DNA of 8,773 bases from Fibrobacter sp. UBA1765 (GCA_002314675.1 DCGZ01000010.1:2636-11408); one strand, 5' to 3'; shown: positions 1-5,310, counted from the stretch's first letter. Translations and numbers: made by a program. Notes: generated by a model from the sequence alone, not told the origin.

Positions 1-413
1 AAACCGGTCTGGCGGCAAGCCATGATATCGGAGTGGTCACCGAAAATAGAAAGGCCCTGCATAGCAAGTGCACGGGCGGTTACATGGAAGACTGTCGGGG
101 TAAGTTCGCCCGCAATCTTGTACATGTTCGGGATCATCAAGAGAAGACCCTGGGAAGCGGTGAAGGTAGTGGTAAGAGCACCAGCCTGCAAAGCACCGTG
201 AACGGTACCTGCTGCGCCACCTTCGGACTGCATTTCAAATACGCGTGGGACTTGACCCCAAATATTCTTTTTACCTGCTGCGCTCCAGTTGTCGGCATGT
301 TCTGCCATCGGGCTGGACGGTGTAATCGGGTAAATTGCTGCCACTTCGCTAACTGCAAAAGCAACGTTAGCGGTAGCTTCATTACCGTCACACGCAATCA
401 TCTTTTTTGCCAT
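1..413 (-). CDS. nifJ: Pyruvate:ferredoxin (flavodoxin) oxidoreductase, N-terminal part (cut by window edge)
   Basis: This gene oxidises pyruvate with CoA to acetyl-CoA and CO2 and passes the electrons to ferredoxin or flavodoxin, a cytoplasmic step of anaerobic fermentation. The 137 complete codons in the window cover the start of domain I. The pyruvate-site signature YPITPSSPMAEHAD begins at residue 28. Further hallmarks are FEMQSEGGAAG (about 59-69), TASQGLLLMIPNMYKIAGE (about 85-103), HVTARALA (110-117) and IFGDHSDIMACRQTG near the cut end. T31, E64 and R114 fall at the same numbers as active-site residues of the Desulfovibrio africanus enzyme. The ATG at 413 has GGAGA (424-420) six bases upstream and gives the usual MAKKMIACDGNEA start. 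The full protein should be about 1,170-1,200 residues, so most of the gene lies beyond base 1. The TPP cofactor links it loosely to the thiamine genes that diverge from it. Confidence 0.96.
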   Translation of the reverse strand, partial: MAKKMIACDGNEATANVAFAVSEVAAIYPITPSSPMAEHADNWSAAGKKNIWGQVPRVFEMQSEGGAAGTVHGALQAGALTTTFTASQGLLLMIPNMYKIAGELTPTVFHVTARALAMQGLSIFGDHSDIMACRQTG

Positions 414-458
414 TGTGTGTCTCCAATTAATGTGTTAGTTATAAAAATCTGCATATCT

Positions 459-481
459 GGCTAATACAATTAGCCAATATA
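459..481 (-). promoter_or_regulatory. Putative nifJ promoter with palindromic operator
   Basis: Read on the minus strand, TATATT (481-476) is followed at once by GGCTAAT, spacer TGT, ATTAGCC (475-459), a perfect 7-bp inverted repeat. A start site about seven bases after the TATATT would fall inside the palindrome, leaving a leader of roughly 55 bases with a good SD. That is a typical position for a repressor. The regulator is unknown to me and no clear -35 box is visible, so this is inference from geometry. Confidence 0.4.
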
Positions 482-724
482 TAACGCTCGCAAATTTATA
501 TAAATATCGGCAGAAAAGACAAGTTTTATTTTCACTAATAAAAAAAAGTGAATGTTTTTATAGGAAAGTGTGGTTTATATAAATTAAAGTTGTTTGTTGC
601 TAACTAAACTTTGTGTGAATTTTACTGCTTTTTCAAATAGACTTCTCCAAAAAATTACAATTTTTACACAAATGCTCTAAGTTGGAATATTCGCCTAAAG
701 GCTGCTTATTCCTTGTAAAAGTGC

Positions 725-730
725 TATATT
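725..730 (+). promoter_or_regulatory. Putative -10 box of a leaderless transcript (TenI/ThiE-like gene)
   Basis: TATATT ends six bases before the ATG at 737, so a start site at the usual distance would coincide with the start codon. No Shine-Dalgarno sequence lies in the 20 bases before this ATG. The -35 region is weak (CTGCTT around 702-707). Confidence 0.35.
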
Positions 731-736
731 CATGCT

Positions 737-1312
737 ATGCTAAACCTAATTCTTTTGACAAGTCCCGTGAATTTTGCCGGGGAACATGAACATTTAGAAG
801 AAATGTTTGAAAAGTTCCCCTTTCAGCTGCATGTGCGTAAGCCTGGTTTTTCGGAAGGACAGTTCGAAAAGTTTTTGCTTGGCTTGAATGAAGAAATTCG
901 TTCCATGGCAGTTTTGCATGGCTCGCGCGATATGGCGGAGGCGTTTGGTCTTGCTGGCTTTGCCTTGCCTGCTACGCACCTGGAATTGTCTGCACCCTGT
1001 GATTTAAAGCGTTTTGCCTGGTGCCGTTCCCTGGAAGAACTTTCGGCTGCACCCAAGGTTGATGGTGCGATACTTTACCCTGTGTTTGATTCCTATACAG
1101 ATATCGAAGCCAAAGGTAAGTTTGCTGGAGTTTCGGTGAGCGAGTTTGGAAACAGGGTGATTGCTGCGGGCGGTGTTGACGAGGATCGTTTTGGCGAGTT
1201 GCAAAAGCTTAGGTATGCGGGGGCTGCAATCTGTGGCGCTGTGTGGAATTATGCGGACCCGCTCCCGGCCTGGAACCGCATTTGCCGCAAAAATATGATG
1301 TGCGGCTTTTAA
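737..1312 (+). CDS. TenI/ThiE-family thiamine phosphate synthase-like protein
   Basis: This 191-residue TIM-barrel protein belongs to the thiamine phosphate synthase/TenI family. It probably acts in the cytoplasm, either joining the HMP and thiazole phosphates or aromatising the thiazole like TenI. Visible landmarks are strand 1 LNLILLTSP (2-10), LHVRKPGFSE (31-40) matching the family LHLRKP, VLHGSRDMAEAFGLAGFAL (59-77), the strand and loop DGAILYPVFDSYTD (109-122), the phosphate loop VIAAGGV (141-147) and GAAICGAVWNYADP (162-175). The start is firm because strand 1 begins at residue 2 and the next methionine is residue 23. Several residues typical of true ThiE are missing: the Asn-Asp pair is His-Gly here and the HLGQ-type loop is absent. 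TenI-like activity or a divergent synthase are therefore both possible. No SD is seen. It lies 229 bases upstream of thiD on the same strand. Confidence 0.8.
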   Translation: MLNLILLTSPVNFAGEHEHLEEMFEKFPFQLHVRKPGFSEGQFEKFLLGLNEEIRSMAVLHGSRDMAEAFGLAGFALPATHLELSAPCDLKRFAWCRSLEELSAAPKVDGAILYPVFDSYTDIEAKGKFAGVSVSEFGNRVIAAGGVDEDRFGELQKLRYAGAAICGAVWNYADPLPAWNRICRKNMMCGF

Positions 1313-1341
1313 AAACATTTTTTCTGGACAATTTTTGGAAT

Positions 1342-1383
1342 TTTACGGTCCAAAAAGGGCGCTTTGCTGATTTGGACCGTAAA
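1342..1383. terminator. 13-bp inverted repeat after the TenI/ThiE-like gene (terminator or operator pair)
   Basis: TTTACGGTCCAAA (1342-1354) and TTTGGACCGTAAA (1371-1383) are perfect inverted copies separated by 16 bases, followed by TTTT. As RNA they form a 13-bp stem that could end transcription 30 bases after the stop codon at 1312. The short U-run and a third copy of the same motif at 1456-1470 suggest a protein-binding role is at least as likely. Confidence 0.45.
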
Positions 1384-1470
1384 TTTTGCTAATAACGATG
1401 CTCTTTGTTGGTATTTTGTGCTTAAAATAGAGCCCTTTGGGGAAACAATTTTGAATGATTTGGACCGTAA
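1368..1470 (+). repeat. 15-bp direct repeat TGATTTGGACCGTAA upstream of thiD
   Basis: Identical copies lie at 1368-1382 and 1456-1470, 88 bases apart start to start. The core occurs a third time inverted at 1342-1354. The last copy sits between a possible -35 (TTGAAT 1451-1456) and a possible -10 (TAAAAT 1476-1481, spacer 19), where a bound regulator would block the promoter. I saw no THI-box of a TPP riboswitch in the gap. Confidence 0.5.
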
Positions 1471-1499
1471 TTGCATAAAATTCGCTCTGAGTCAAAAAA

Positions 1500-1532
1500 A
1501 ATATAACCTATTGAATAATCATAAGTTATATT
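1500..1532 (+). promoter_or_regulatory. Putative thiD-proximal promoter with 8-bp inverted repeat
   Basis: AATATAAC (1500-1507) and GTTATATT (1525-1532) are perfect inverted arms. The right arm includes the -10-like TATATT (1527-1532), ten bases before the ATG at 1542. Between the arms, TTGA-ATAA-TCAT resembles a CRP/FNR-type half-site pair with one mismatch. The reading is tentative. Confidence 0.3.
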
Positions 1533-1541
1533 AGTCTATGT

Positions 1542-2297
1542 ATGGAAAATAAAATGACTTATGCCTTGACGATCGCTGGTTTTGACGGCTCTGCGGGAGC
1601 CGGTATTTTGGCTGATATCAAGGCCATGGAATATTTTGGCGTTTATGGCCAGGCTGTGTGCACTGCGGTTACCGTGCAGAACGAAAATGAATTCATTGCG
1701 CCGGACTGGCACATGTGGGAGCGCATAGAGGCGCAGCTCGAAGCCTTGGCTGCAGTTCGCAAGTATACCGTGGTTAAAATCGGCCTTGTTGAAAAGATTG
1801 CCGTCTTGAAGAAGGTGATAAAGAAAGTTCGGGAGCTGTTCCCGGAGGCATTCCTTATTTGGGATCCAATTTTTGCGGCAACTTCTGGTTTTAAGTTCTT
1901 CAAGAATACGACCGATGCCGATGAATTCCTTGCACTTTTGCCAGACATTGATCTTGTAACGCCAAACCAGGAGGAATTCAACAATCTTGGCCTTGGACTT
2001 GCTGCAAGTCGTGGTGAAATTGGCATTGGCAAGGATTTTTCCGTATTGCTCAAGGGTGGCCACGGGACCGGTGCTGAAAGTGTAGACGTGCTTATGCACG
2101 AAGGCAAGACCTATAGGTTTGCTTCTCCACGCGTGGCGGGCGGCAACAAGCATGGTACTGGCTGTGCTTTGTCGGCGGCGATAGCTGCAAATCTTGCACT
2201 TGGAAAGTCGTTGCCAAAAGCTTGCGAAGAAGCCAAAAAATATATGGACTTGTATATTAAGAGTGGGGAAGGTCGCCTTGCGTTTGTCGAAAGATAA
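1542..2297 (+). CDS. thiD: Hydroxymethylpyrimidine / phosphomethylpyrimidine kinase
   Basis: ThiD phosphorylates HMP and then HMP-P with ATP to give the pyrimidine diphosphate that thiamine phosphate synthase uses, in the cytoplasm. This 251-residue ribokinase-fold protein shows ALTIAGFDGSAGAGILADIK near the N-terminus (family form IAGSDSSGGAGIQADLK), GVYGQAVCTAVTVQNE, VVKIGL, the metal/substrate strand WDPIFAATSG, LVTPNQEE, the LLKGGHG loop and the anion-hole motif KHGTGCALSAAIAANLALG. Cys208 in that last motif is the position of the catalytic cysteine of ThiD. Length fits stand-alone ThiD. The ATG at 1542 may be leaderless; the in-frame ATG at 1554 has GGA (1544-1546) seven bases upstream and would trim four residues. 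The preceding TenI/ThiE-like gene completes the coupling step. The 3' end overlaps the next reading frame by 20 bases. Confidence 0.94.
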   Translation: MENKMTYALTIAGFDGSAGAGILADIKAMEYFGVYGQAVCTAVTVQNENEFIAPDWHMWERIEAQLEALAAVRKYTVVKIGLVEKIAVLKKVIKKVRELFPEAFLIWDPIFAATSGFKFFKNTTDADEFLALLPDIDLVTPNQEEFNNLGLGLAASRGEIGIGKDFSVLLKGGHGTGAESVDVLMHEGKTYRFASPRVAGGNKHGTGCALSAAIAANLALGKSLPKACEEAKKYMDLYIKSGEGRLAFVER

Positions 2298-2499
2298 GTT
2301 GGCTTATTTGCCTCTTTTTGCCGCTTTGTCGTTTTTGGGGTGCTCTGATGCCGAAAAACAGGCTACCATAGAAAAGCTGGAGGCTGAAAAAACTGCTCTT
2401 GAACAGGCTGTTGCCGAAGAACGAGCTGCTGTTGAAAAACTTGGCGAAAATGCCAGGGAAGAAACGGAAAAACTTAAAGATTTGGACATGATCAAGTAA
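2278..2499 (+). CDS. Small coiled-coil lipoprotein with C-terminal lysine (Lpp-like in architecture)
   Basis: I do not recognise a named family, but the architecture is clear. It has a basic N-terminus (MRLSKDK), a hydrophobic segment (LAYLPLFAALSFLG) and a lipobox-like end with Cys22, so a lipoprotein signal peptide is likely. The mature 52 residues have a heptad pattern with hydrophobic a/d positions I31, L34, L41, V45, V52, L55, L66 and L69, then end in MIK. A short lipidated coiled coil ending in lysine is the layout of Braun's lipoprotein Lpp (58 mature residues, last Lys bound to peptidoglycan). I chose TTG 2278 because GGGGAAGG (2265-2272) lies five bases upstream; TTG 2284 is the alternative. 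The frame stays open further upstream to an ATG at 2194, but that start would hide the signal peptide. It overlaps thiD and is followed by a terminator, so it is probably translated from the thiD message. Confidence 0.7.
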   Translation: MRLSKDKLAYLPLFAALSFLGCSDAEKQATIEKLEAEKTALEQAVAEERAAVEKLGENAREETEKLKDLDMIK

Positions 2500-2517
2500 A
2501 GTTTCCTTTGTTGGTGT

Positions 2518-2548
2518 AAGCCCTGCGGCGTAAGTCGCAGGGCTTTTT
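2518..2548 (+). terminator. Rho-independent terminator of the thiD-lipoprotein unit
   Basis: AAGCCCTGCG (2518-2527) pairs perfectly with CGCAGGGCTT (2536-2545) around an 8-base loop, followed by a T-run and a second T-tract at 2554-2560. It begins 18 bases after the lipoprotein stop codon. Confidence 0.9.
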
Positions 2549-2601
2549 GAATGTTTTTTTATTTAATTTGACCGTTTGTCGGGCGGAATTGCATTTTACC
2601 C

Positions 2602-2633
2602 TTTGAATCTTATGTAAGATTTTTTTACATTTG
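2602..2633 (+). promoter_or_regulatory. fabF promoter, Bacteroidetes-like TTTG-N20-TACATTTG, with overlapping inverted repeat
   Basis: TTTG (2602-2605) and TACATTTG (2626-2633) are 20 bases apart, matching the Bacteroidetes primary sigma consensus (TTTG, 19-21 bases, TAnnTTTG). This leaves a leader of roughly 22-25 bases with SD GAGG (2653-2656). The inverted repeat ATGTAA (2612-2617) / TTACAT (2625-2630) overlaps the box and could be an operator. An E. coli-like reading (TTGCAT 2589-2594, 16 bases, TATGTA 2611-2616) is also possible. Confidence 0.5.
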
Positions 2634-2662
2634 TGCGCAGAAAACTTTAATTGAGGTAAAAA

Positions 2663-3895
2663 ATGGAAGACGTAGTCATTACCGGTATGGGTTGTGTAAC
2701 TGCCCTTGGCAATTCTCCTGAAGAACTTTGGGCTAACCTTCTTGCCGGCAAGTCTGGTATCAAGACCATCGAACACATGGATACAACTGCTTATGAAGTG
2801 CATTTCGGTGGTGAAGTCAAGAGCTTTGACCCGTCTGAATACTTTAACGATCGTGACCAGAAGCGTTACTCCCGTAACATCCAGTATGCTGTATATTCTG
2901 CAATGCATGCTGTCAAGGATGCTGGCCTTGATCTTGAATCTATTGACAAGACACGCGCAGGCGTTATCGTTGCTTCCGGTATCGGTGGCATGGATATTTA
3001 CTACGATGGTTCCGTAGCTCTTGGTACCAAGGGCCCGCGCCGCGTATCCCCATTCTTTATTCCGATGTCCATCACAAACATGGCTGCAGGTGAAGTTTCC
3101 ATTCGCACCGGTTTCATGGGCCCGAACTTTGCAACAACTTCTGCTTGCGCTTCTTCTAACCATGCTCTTATCCTTGCTGCTGACCAGATTCGTCTTGGCC
3201 GTGCAGACGTGATGCTTGCCGGTGGTGCCGAAGAATCCATTAGCCCGGTTGCCTTGGCTGGCTTTGCTAACATGCATGCCCTTAGCCGTCGTAACGACGC
3301 TCCAGAACTTGCTAGCCGCCCGTTCGATAAGGGCCGTGATGGCTTTGTTATCGGTGAAGGTGCTGGTATCATGGTTCTTGAAAGTCGTAGCCATGCTGAA
3401 AAGCGCGGTGCTAAGATCCTTGCTACAATCGCAGGTTCTGGCATGAGCGGTGACGCTTACCACATGTCTGCTCCACGTGCAGACGGCGAAGGCGTTAAGC
3501 TCGCTATCAAGATGGCCCTTGCAAGCGCAGGCATCGACGCTCAGAAGGTTGGCTATGTAAATACCCATGGCACTTCCACTCCGCTTGGCGACGTTGCAGA
3601 ATGCAATGCTATCTACAATATTTTTGAAGGCAAGGTTGAAAACCTCAAGATCAACTCCACAAAGTCCATGATCGGTCACTGCCTTGGTGCGGCTTCTGCT
3701 GTTGAAGGCATTGTTACCATCAAGTCCCTTATGGACCAGAAGCTCCATGGCACATTGAACGTTGTGGAACAGGATCCGGAAATCAAGCTTGACGTTTGCG
3801 CAAACGGCGCTGTTGACCACAAGTTCGAATACGCTATGTCCAATAGCTTCGGCTTTGGCGGCCACAACAGTGTTGTGATCTTCAAGAAGGCTTAA
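2663..3895 (+). CDS. fabF: 3-oxoacyl-[acyl-carrier-protein] synthase II
   Basis: FabF condenses malonyl-ACP with an acyl-ACP, releasing CO2, in each elongation round of type II fatty-acid synthesis in the cytoplasm. The 410 residues match the usual length. The thiolase fold starts with VVITGMGCVTALGNS. The nucleophile is Cys162 in TTSACASSNHAL, and the two histidines are His302 (NTHGTSTPLGD) and His339 (KSMIGHCLGAASAVEG, with Lys334). Each number is one less than in E. coli FabF (163, 303, 340, 335). The glycine-rich C-terminal signature SNSFGFGGHNSVVIFK is intact. The ATG has GAGG six bases upstream. The gene stands alone between two terminators, without acpP or fabG next to it. Codons are strongly biased (GCT, GGC, AAG, GAA, CTT), which suggests high expression. 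Confidence 0.97.
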   Translation: MEDVVITGMGCVTALGNSPEELWANLLAGKSGIKTIEHMDTTAYEVHFGGEVKSFDPSEYFNDRDQKRYSRNIQYAVYSAMHAVKDAGLDLESIDKTRAGVIVASGIGGMDIYYDGSVALGTKGPRRVSPFFIPMSITNMAAGEVSIRTGFMGPNFATTSACASSNHALILAADQIRLGRADVMLAGGAEESISPVALAGFANMHALSRRNDAPELASRPFDKGRDGFVIGEGAGIMVLESRSHAEKRGAKILATIAGSGMSGDAYHMSAPRADGEGVKLAIKMALASAGIDAQKVGYVNTHGTSTPLGDVAECNAIYNIFEGKVENLKINSTKSMIGHCLGAASAVEGIVTIKSLMDQKLHGTLNVVEQDPEIKLDVCANGAVDHKFEYAMSNSFGFGGHNSVVIFKKA

Positions 3896-3940
3896 TTAAA
3901 GAATTGCCGCATTCTTGTGGCATTTCCCTAGGAAGAAAGA

Positions 3941-3977
3941 GACGCCCCGCGACATTGTCGCGGGGTGTTCTTGTTTT
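3941..3977. terminator. Strong hairpin terminator between fabF and the minus-strand cassette
   Basis: ACGCCCCGCGAC (3942-3953) pairs with GTCGCGGGGTGT (3957-3968) through a 3-base loop with one G-U pair, then TCTTGTTTT. On the minus strand the stem is followed by CTCTTTCTTCC, so it may also serve the convergent cassette. The bases from 3978 to 4049 hold nothing else I can support. Confidence 0.85.
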
Positions 3978-4049
3978 GAAAAGTTTGGAGTGTTTTGACG
4001 CGCTTTGTGGTACTATGTGCATAGCCAAACTAAGTGCGCCGCCAAAAGC

Positions 4050-4451
4050 TTATGGCTTTGTGTATAGCGGTAACCCAGGAATTGCCTTGAAGCTCTTGCC
4101 ATCTGGAGAAAGAGCAAATGCTCGTGTTTCGTTGCCTAGGGCAAGTAGCACATACTTGGGTGTCAGTATTTTAAGGTAACGGTTTAGCTGGATTTCTAGA
4201 CCTTCCCAGGTGTATTCGCCTGCTGCCTTACATTCAACAAGGAGCCACGGCTTTGTTGGACCCGCTTGCAAATTGTGCACGATTAGGTCTACGCGGTCTT
4301 CGGTTTCTTTTGAAATTGCAGAGAGGCTAAATTCAACTTCCAGCAGATGCGCAGGCACTTTGACCGCATTCAACAAAACTTGGATAATGTGCTGGCGTAC
4401 AAATTCTTCGGGCGTGTCGGGAACTTCTTTTTTGCGTATTGGATCGTACAT
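4050..4451 (-). CDS. Stand-alone type I restriction HsdR N-terminal-domain protein (PD-(D/E)XK nuclease fold)
   Basis: This 133-residue protein matches the N-terminal nuclease domain of type I restriction R subunits (HSDR_N_2 type) with nothing attached. It opens MYDPIRKKEVPDTPEEFVRQ, common in this group. The nuclease core is Glu16 on the first helix, Asp55 in EDRVDLIVH, and Glu73 and Lys75 in WLLVECKAAGE. Gln88 and Tyr92 in IQLNRYL fit the QxxxY extension known from HsdR and RecB-like nucleases, so all catalytic positions look present. No helicase, HsdM or HsdS gene is nearby, so it is not part of an ordinary type I system here. The start codon lies two bases after the stop of the acetyltransferase gene and has no clear SD, which points to translation coupled to that gene. 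Stand-alone forms also occur elsewhere in the FCB group; their function is unknown to me. Confidence 0.85.
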   Translation of the reverse strand: MYDPIRKKEVPDTPEEFVRQHIIQVLLNAVKVPAHLLEVEFSLSAISKETEDRVDLIVHNLQAGPTKPWLLVECKAAGEYTWEGLEIQLNRYLKILTPKYVLLALGNETRAFALSPDGKSFKAIPGLPLYTKP

Positions 4452-4453
4452 AT

Positions 4454-5014
4454 TTACACAATATTCATCAAGTCAAAGTACATAAGCCTAGTGGGTTCAT
4501 GTTCAGAATCATCCGAGTTCAAAATATGAAAGCCGTTCTTTTCGTAAAAGGGGATGGCTTTGATATAGGCATCGACTGTGATGAATCTGCAACCGGTGCG
4601 ATTGTTTGTAACAAACATCGTCTTTAGGTAATTTAGCAGTTTACTCCCGATTCGTAAACCTTTAGCCTCGTTTGTAACGCCTAGTCTGCAAAGTTTTACT
4701 GCCGGGTAGCTGTGCAATCTTTTTTCGTTTGGAAAACCCTGCTTTTTACGAAACCGGTTGTATTCCGTTTTGCTTTCAAAGTCGGCAAGGGCAACCTTGT
4801 CGTTTGCCAAGCTGCAATAGGCGAAAATCTTCCCAGAATTGTTCGGATCTACGAACACATAACTGACCGCCAGTAGATTTTTGTCGAAAAGGGCTGCTTT
4901 GTTCAGAATAAAATCGTTCAAGTCTGCGTCGCCGCAGTCGAATTGTTCAACAGTTTCTGTAGATTTTAAACGAACGAACTTAAAATATTGCGGAATTAAA
5001 TCTGTTTGAACCAC
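4454..5014 (-). CDS. GNAT-family N-acetyltransferase, probable toxin of a type II toxin-antitoxin pair
   Basis: This 186-residue Gcn5-related acetyltransferase resembles the TacT/AtaT toxin branch, which inactivates aminoacyl-tRNA by acetylating the amino group. The N-terminus has the branch motif FDCGDADLNDFIL (25-37). The acetyl-CoA region is YPAVKLCRLGVTNEAKGLRIG (103-123), and the C-terminal part holds VDAY (147-150) and FYEKNGF (156-162) with the usual catalytic tyrosine (Tyr157). In the acetyl-CoA loop the residue where RxxGxG/A has its first conserved glycine appears to be Arg121. I use GTG 5014 because GGGGG (5028-5024) lies nine bases upstream and because it overlaps the antitoxin-like frame by 19 bases, typical of such pairs. 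Codons are more AT-rich than in fabF or the aminotransferase, compatible with transfer. tRNA acetylation is inferred from family and context, not shown. Confidence 0.82.
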   Translation of the reverse strand: MVQTDLIPQYFKFVRLKSTETVEQFDCGDADLNDFILNKAALFDKNLLAVSYVFVDPNNSGKIFAYCSLANDKVALADFESKTEYNRFRKKQGFPNEKRLHSYPAVKLCRLGVTNEAKGLRIGSKLLNYLKTMFVTNNRTGCRFITVDAYIKAIPFYEKNGFHILNSDDSEHEPTRLMYFDLMNIV

Positions 5015-5214
5015 GGATCGATACCCCCGTTGGCTGCTTCGCGGGCACGTTTTTCGGCCATGCCCTCCTCGAACGCCTTTTGAACTTCTTCGTAATCCCG
5101 CAAACGTTGGGCACGAGCTTCAGGAGTCTCTGGTTGCCGTTCGTTCATACGGGCTAAAAAACGACGAGCATCCTCGCCGAACAAGATAGGTGTTTCTCTG
5201 ATTGGCAAAGCCAT
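4996..5214 (-). CDS. Small antitoxin-like protein paired with the GNAT acetyltransferase
   Basis: This 72-residue protein is placed exactly where a type II antitoxin sits: first in the operon, overlapping the GNAT gene by 19 bases. It opens ALPIRETPILFGEDARRFLA, a 'PI-x-TP-x-L-x-G-x-x-A-x-x-F' pattern seen at the start of small antitoxin-like proteins. It continues with a charged, probably helical middle (ETPEARAQRLRDYEEVQKAFEE) and ends NGGIDPWFKQI, a plausible toxin-binding tail. I do not see the ribbon-helix-helix pattern of TacA/DUF1778 antitoxins, so it may represent another antitoxin family or a non-DNA-binding one. The ATG at 5214 has AGGGAA (5227-5222) seven bases upstream, a good SD. 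Inverted repeats just upstream (5255-5286) could be autoregulatory sites. Confidence 0.7.
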   Translation of the reverse strand: MALPIRETPILFGEDARRFLARMNERQPETPEARAQRLRDYEEVQKAFEEGMAEKRAREAANGGIDPWFKQI

Positions 5215-5254
5215 AATTAGATTCCCTAGGTTGTATTAGTTGATGTAGTGAATG

Positions 5255-5286
5255 CCGGTTTTACCGGAAAGGCAACCTTGTGGTTG
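5255..5286. promoter_or_regulatory. Two adjacent inverted repeats in the divergent cassette/aminotransferase promoter region
   Basis: CCGGT-TTT-ACCGG (5255-5267) and CAACC-TTGT-GGTTG (5273-5286) are perfect 5-bp inverted repeats six bases apart. They lie upstream of the antitoxin-like gene on one side and of the aminotransferase on the other. Position suits autoregulation of the toxin-antitoxin pair. The arms are short, so chance is not excluded. Confidence 0.35.
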
Positions 5287-5310
5287 TGTTTTAAATATAC
5301 AAAATTTTAC

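Larger units (their letters stand above)
414..736. other. AT-rich divergent intergenic region between nifJ and the thiamine block
   Basis: There is no convincing gene in these 323 bases. On the minus side the region holds the nifJ leader: SD at 420-424, a palindrome at 459-475 and TATATT at 481-476. On the plus side TATATT at 725-730 lies just before the next start codon. A weak 6-bp inverted repeat (TTCACT 531-536, AGTGAA 547-552) flanks an A-tract. Minus-strand TAAATTTG (498-491) also fits the Bacteroidetes -7 pattern TAnnTTTG and is an alternative nifJ promoter box. I saw no tRNA, riboswitch or terminator here. Confidence 0.6.

Noticed and set aside
33..464. 143-codon plus-strand open frame
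   Set aside because: It is the opposite strand of the nifJ N-terminus, whose catalytic residues and SD are clear; the plus-strand translation resembles nothing.
531..552. TTCACT/AGTGAA inverted repeat around an A-tract
   Set aside because: Six-base arms in very AT-rich sequence are expected by chance, and the position relative to both genes is not informative.
1313..1541. TPP riboswitch upstream of thiD
   Set aside because: No CTGAGA or ACCTGA-type THI-box elements in the expected arrangement on the plus strand.
2194..2277. Upstream ATG extension of the coiled-coil lipoprotein
   Set aside because: It would place 28 residues before the signal peptide and overlap thiD by over 100 bases; TTG 2278 has the better SD.
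2492..3865. 457-codon open frame antisense to fabF
   Set aside because: The product has no recognisable motif. Strong codon bias in fabF avoids the triplets that would read as stops on the other strand.
3924..5230. TTCCCTAGG repeated at both edges of the minus-strand cassette (3924-3932 and 5222-5230) as an insertion-site duplication
   Set aside because: Only nine bases, and the right copy contains the SD of the antitoxin-like gene, so it has its own reason to exist; no integrase or transposase is present.
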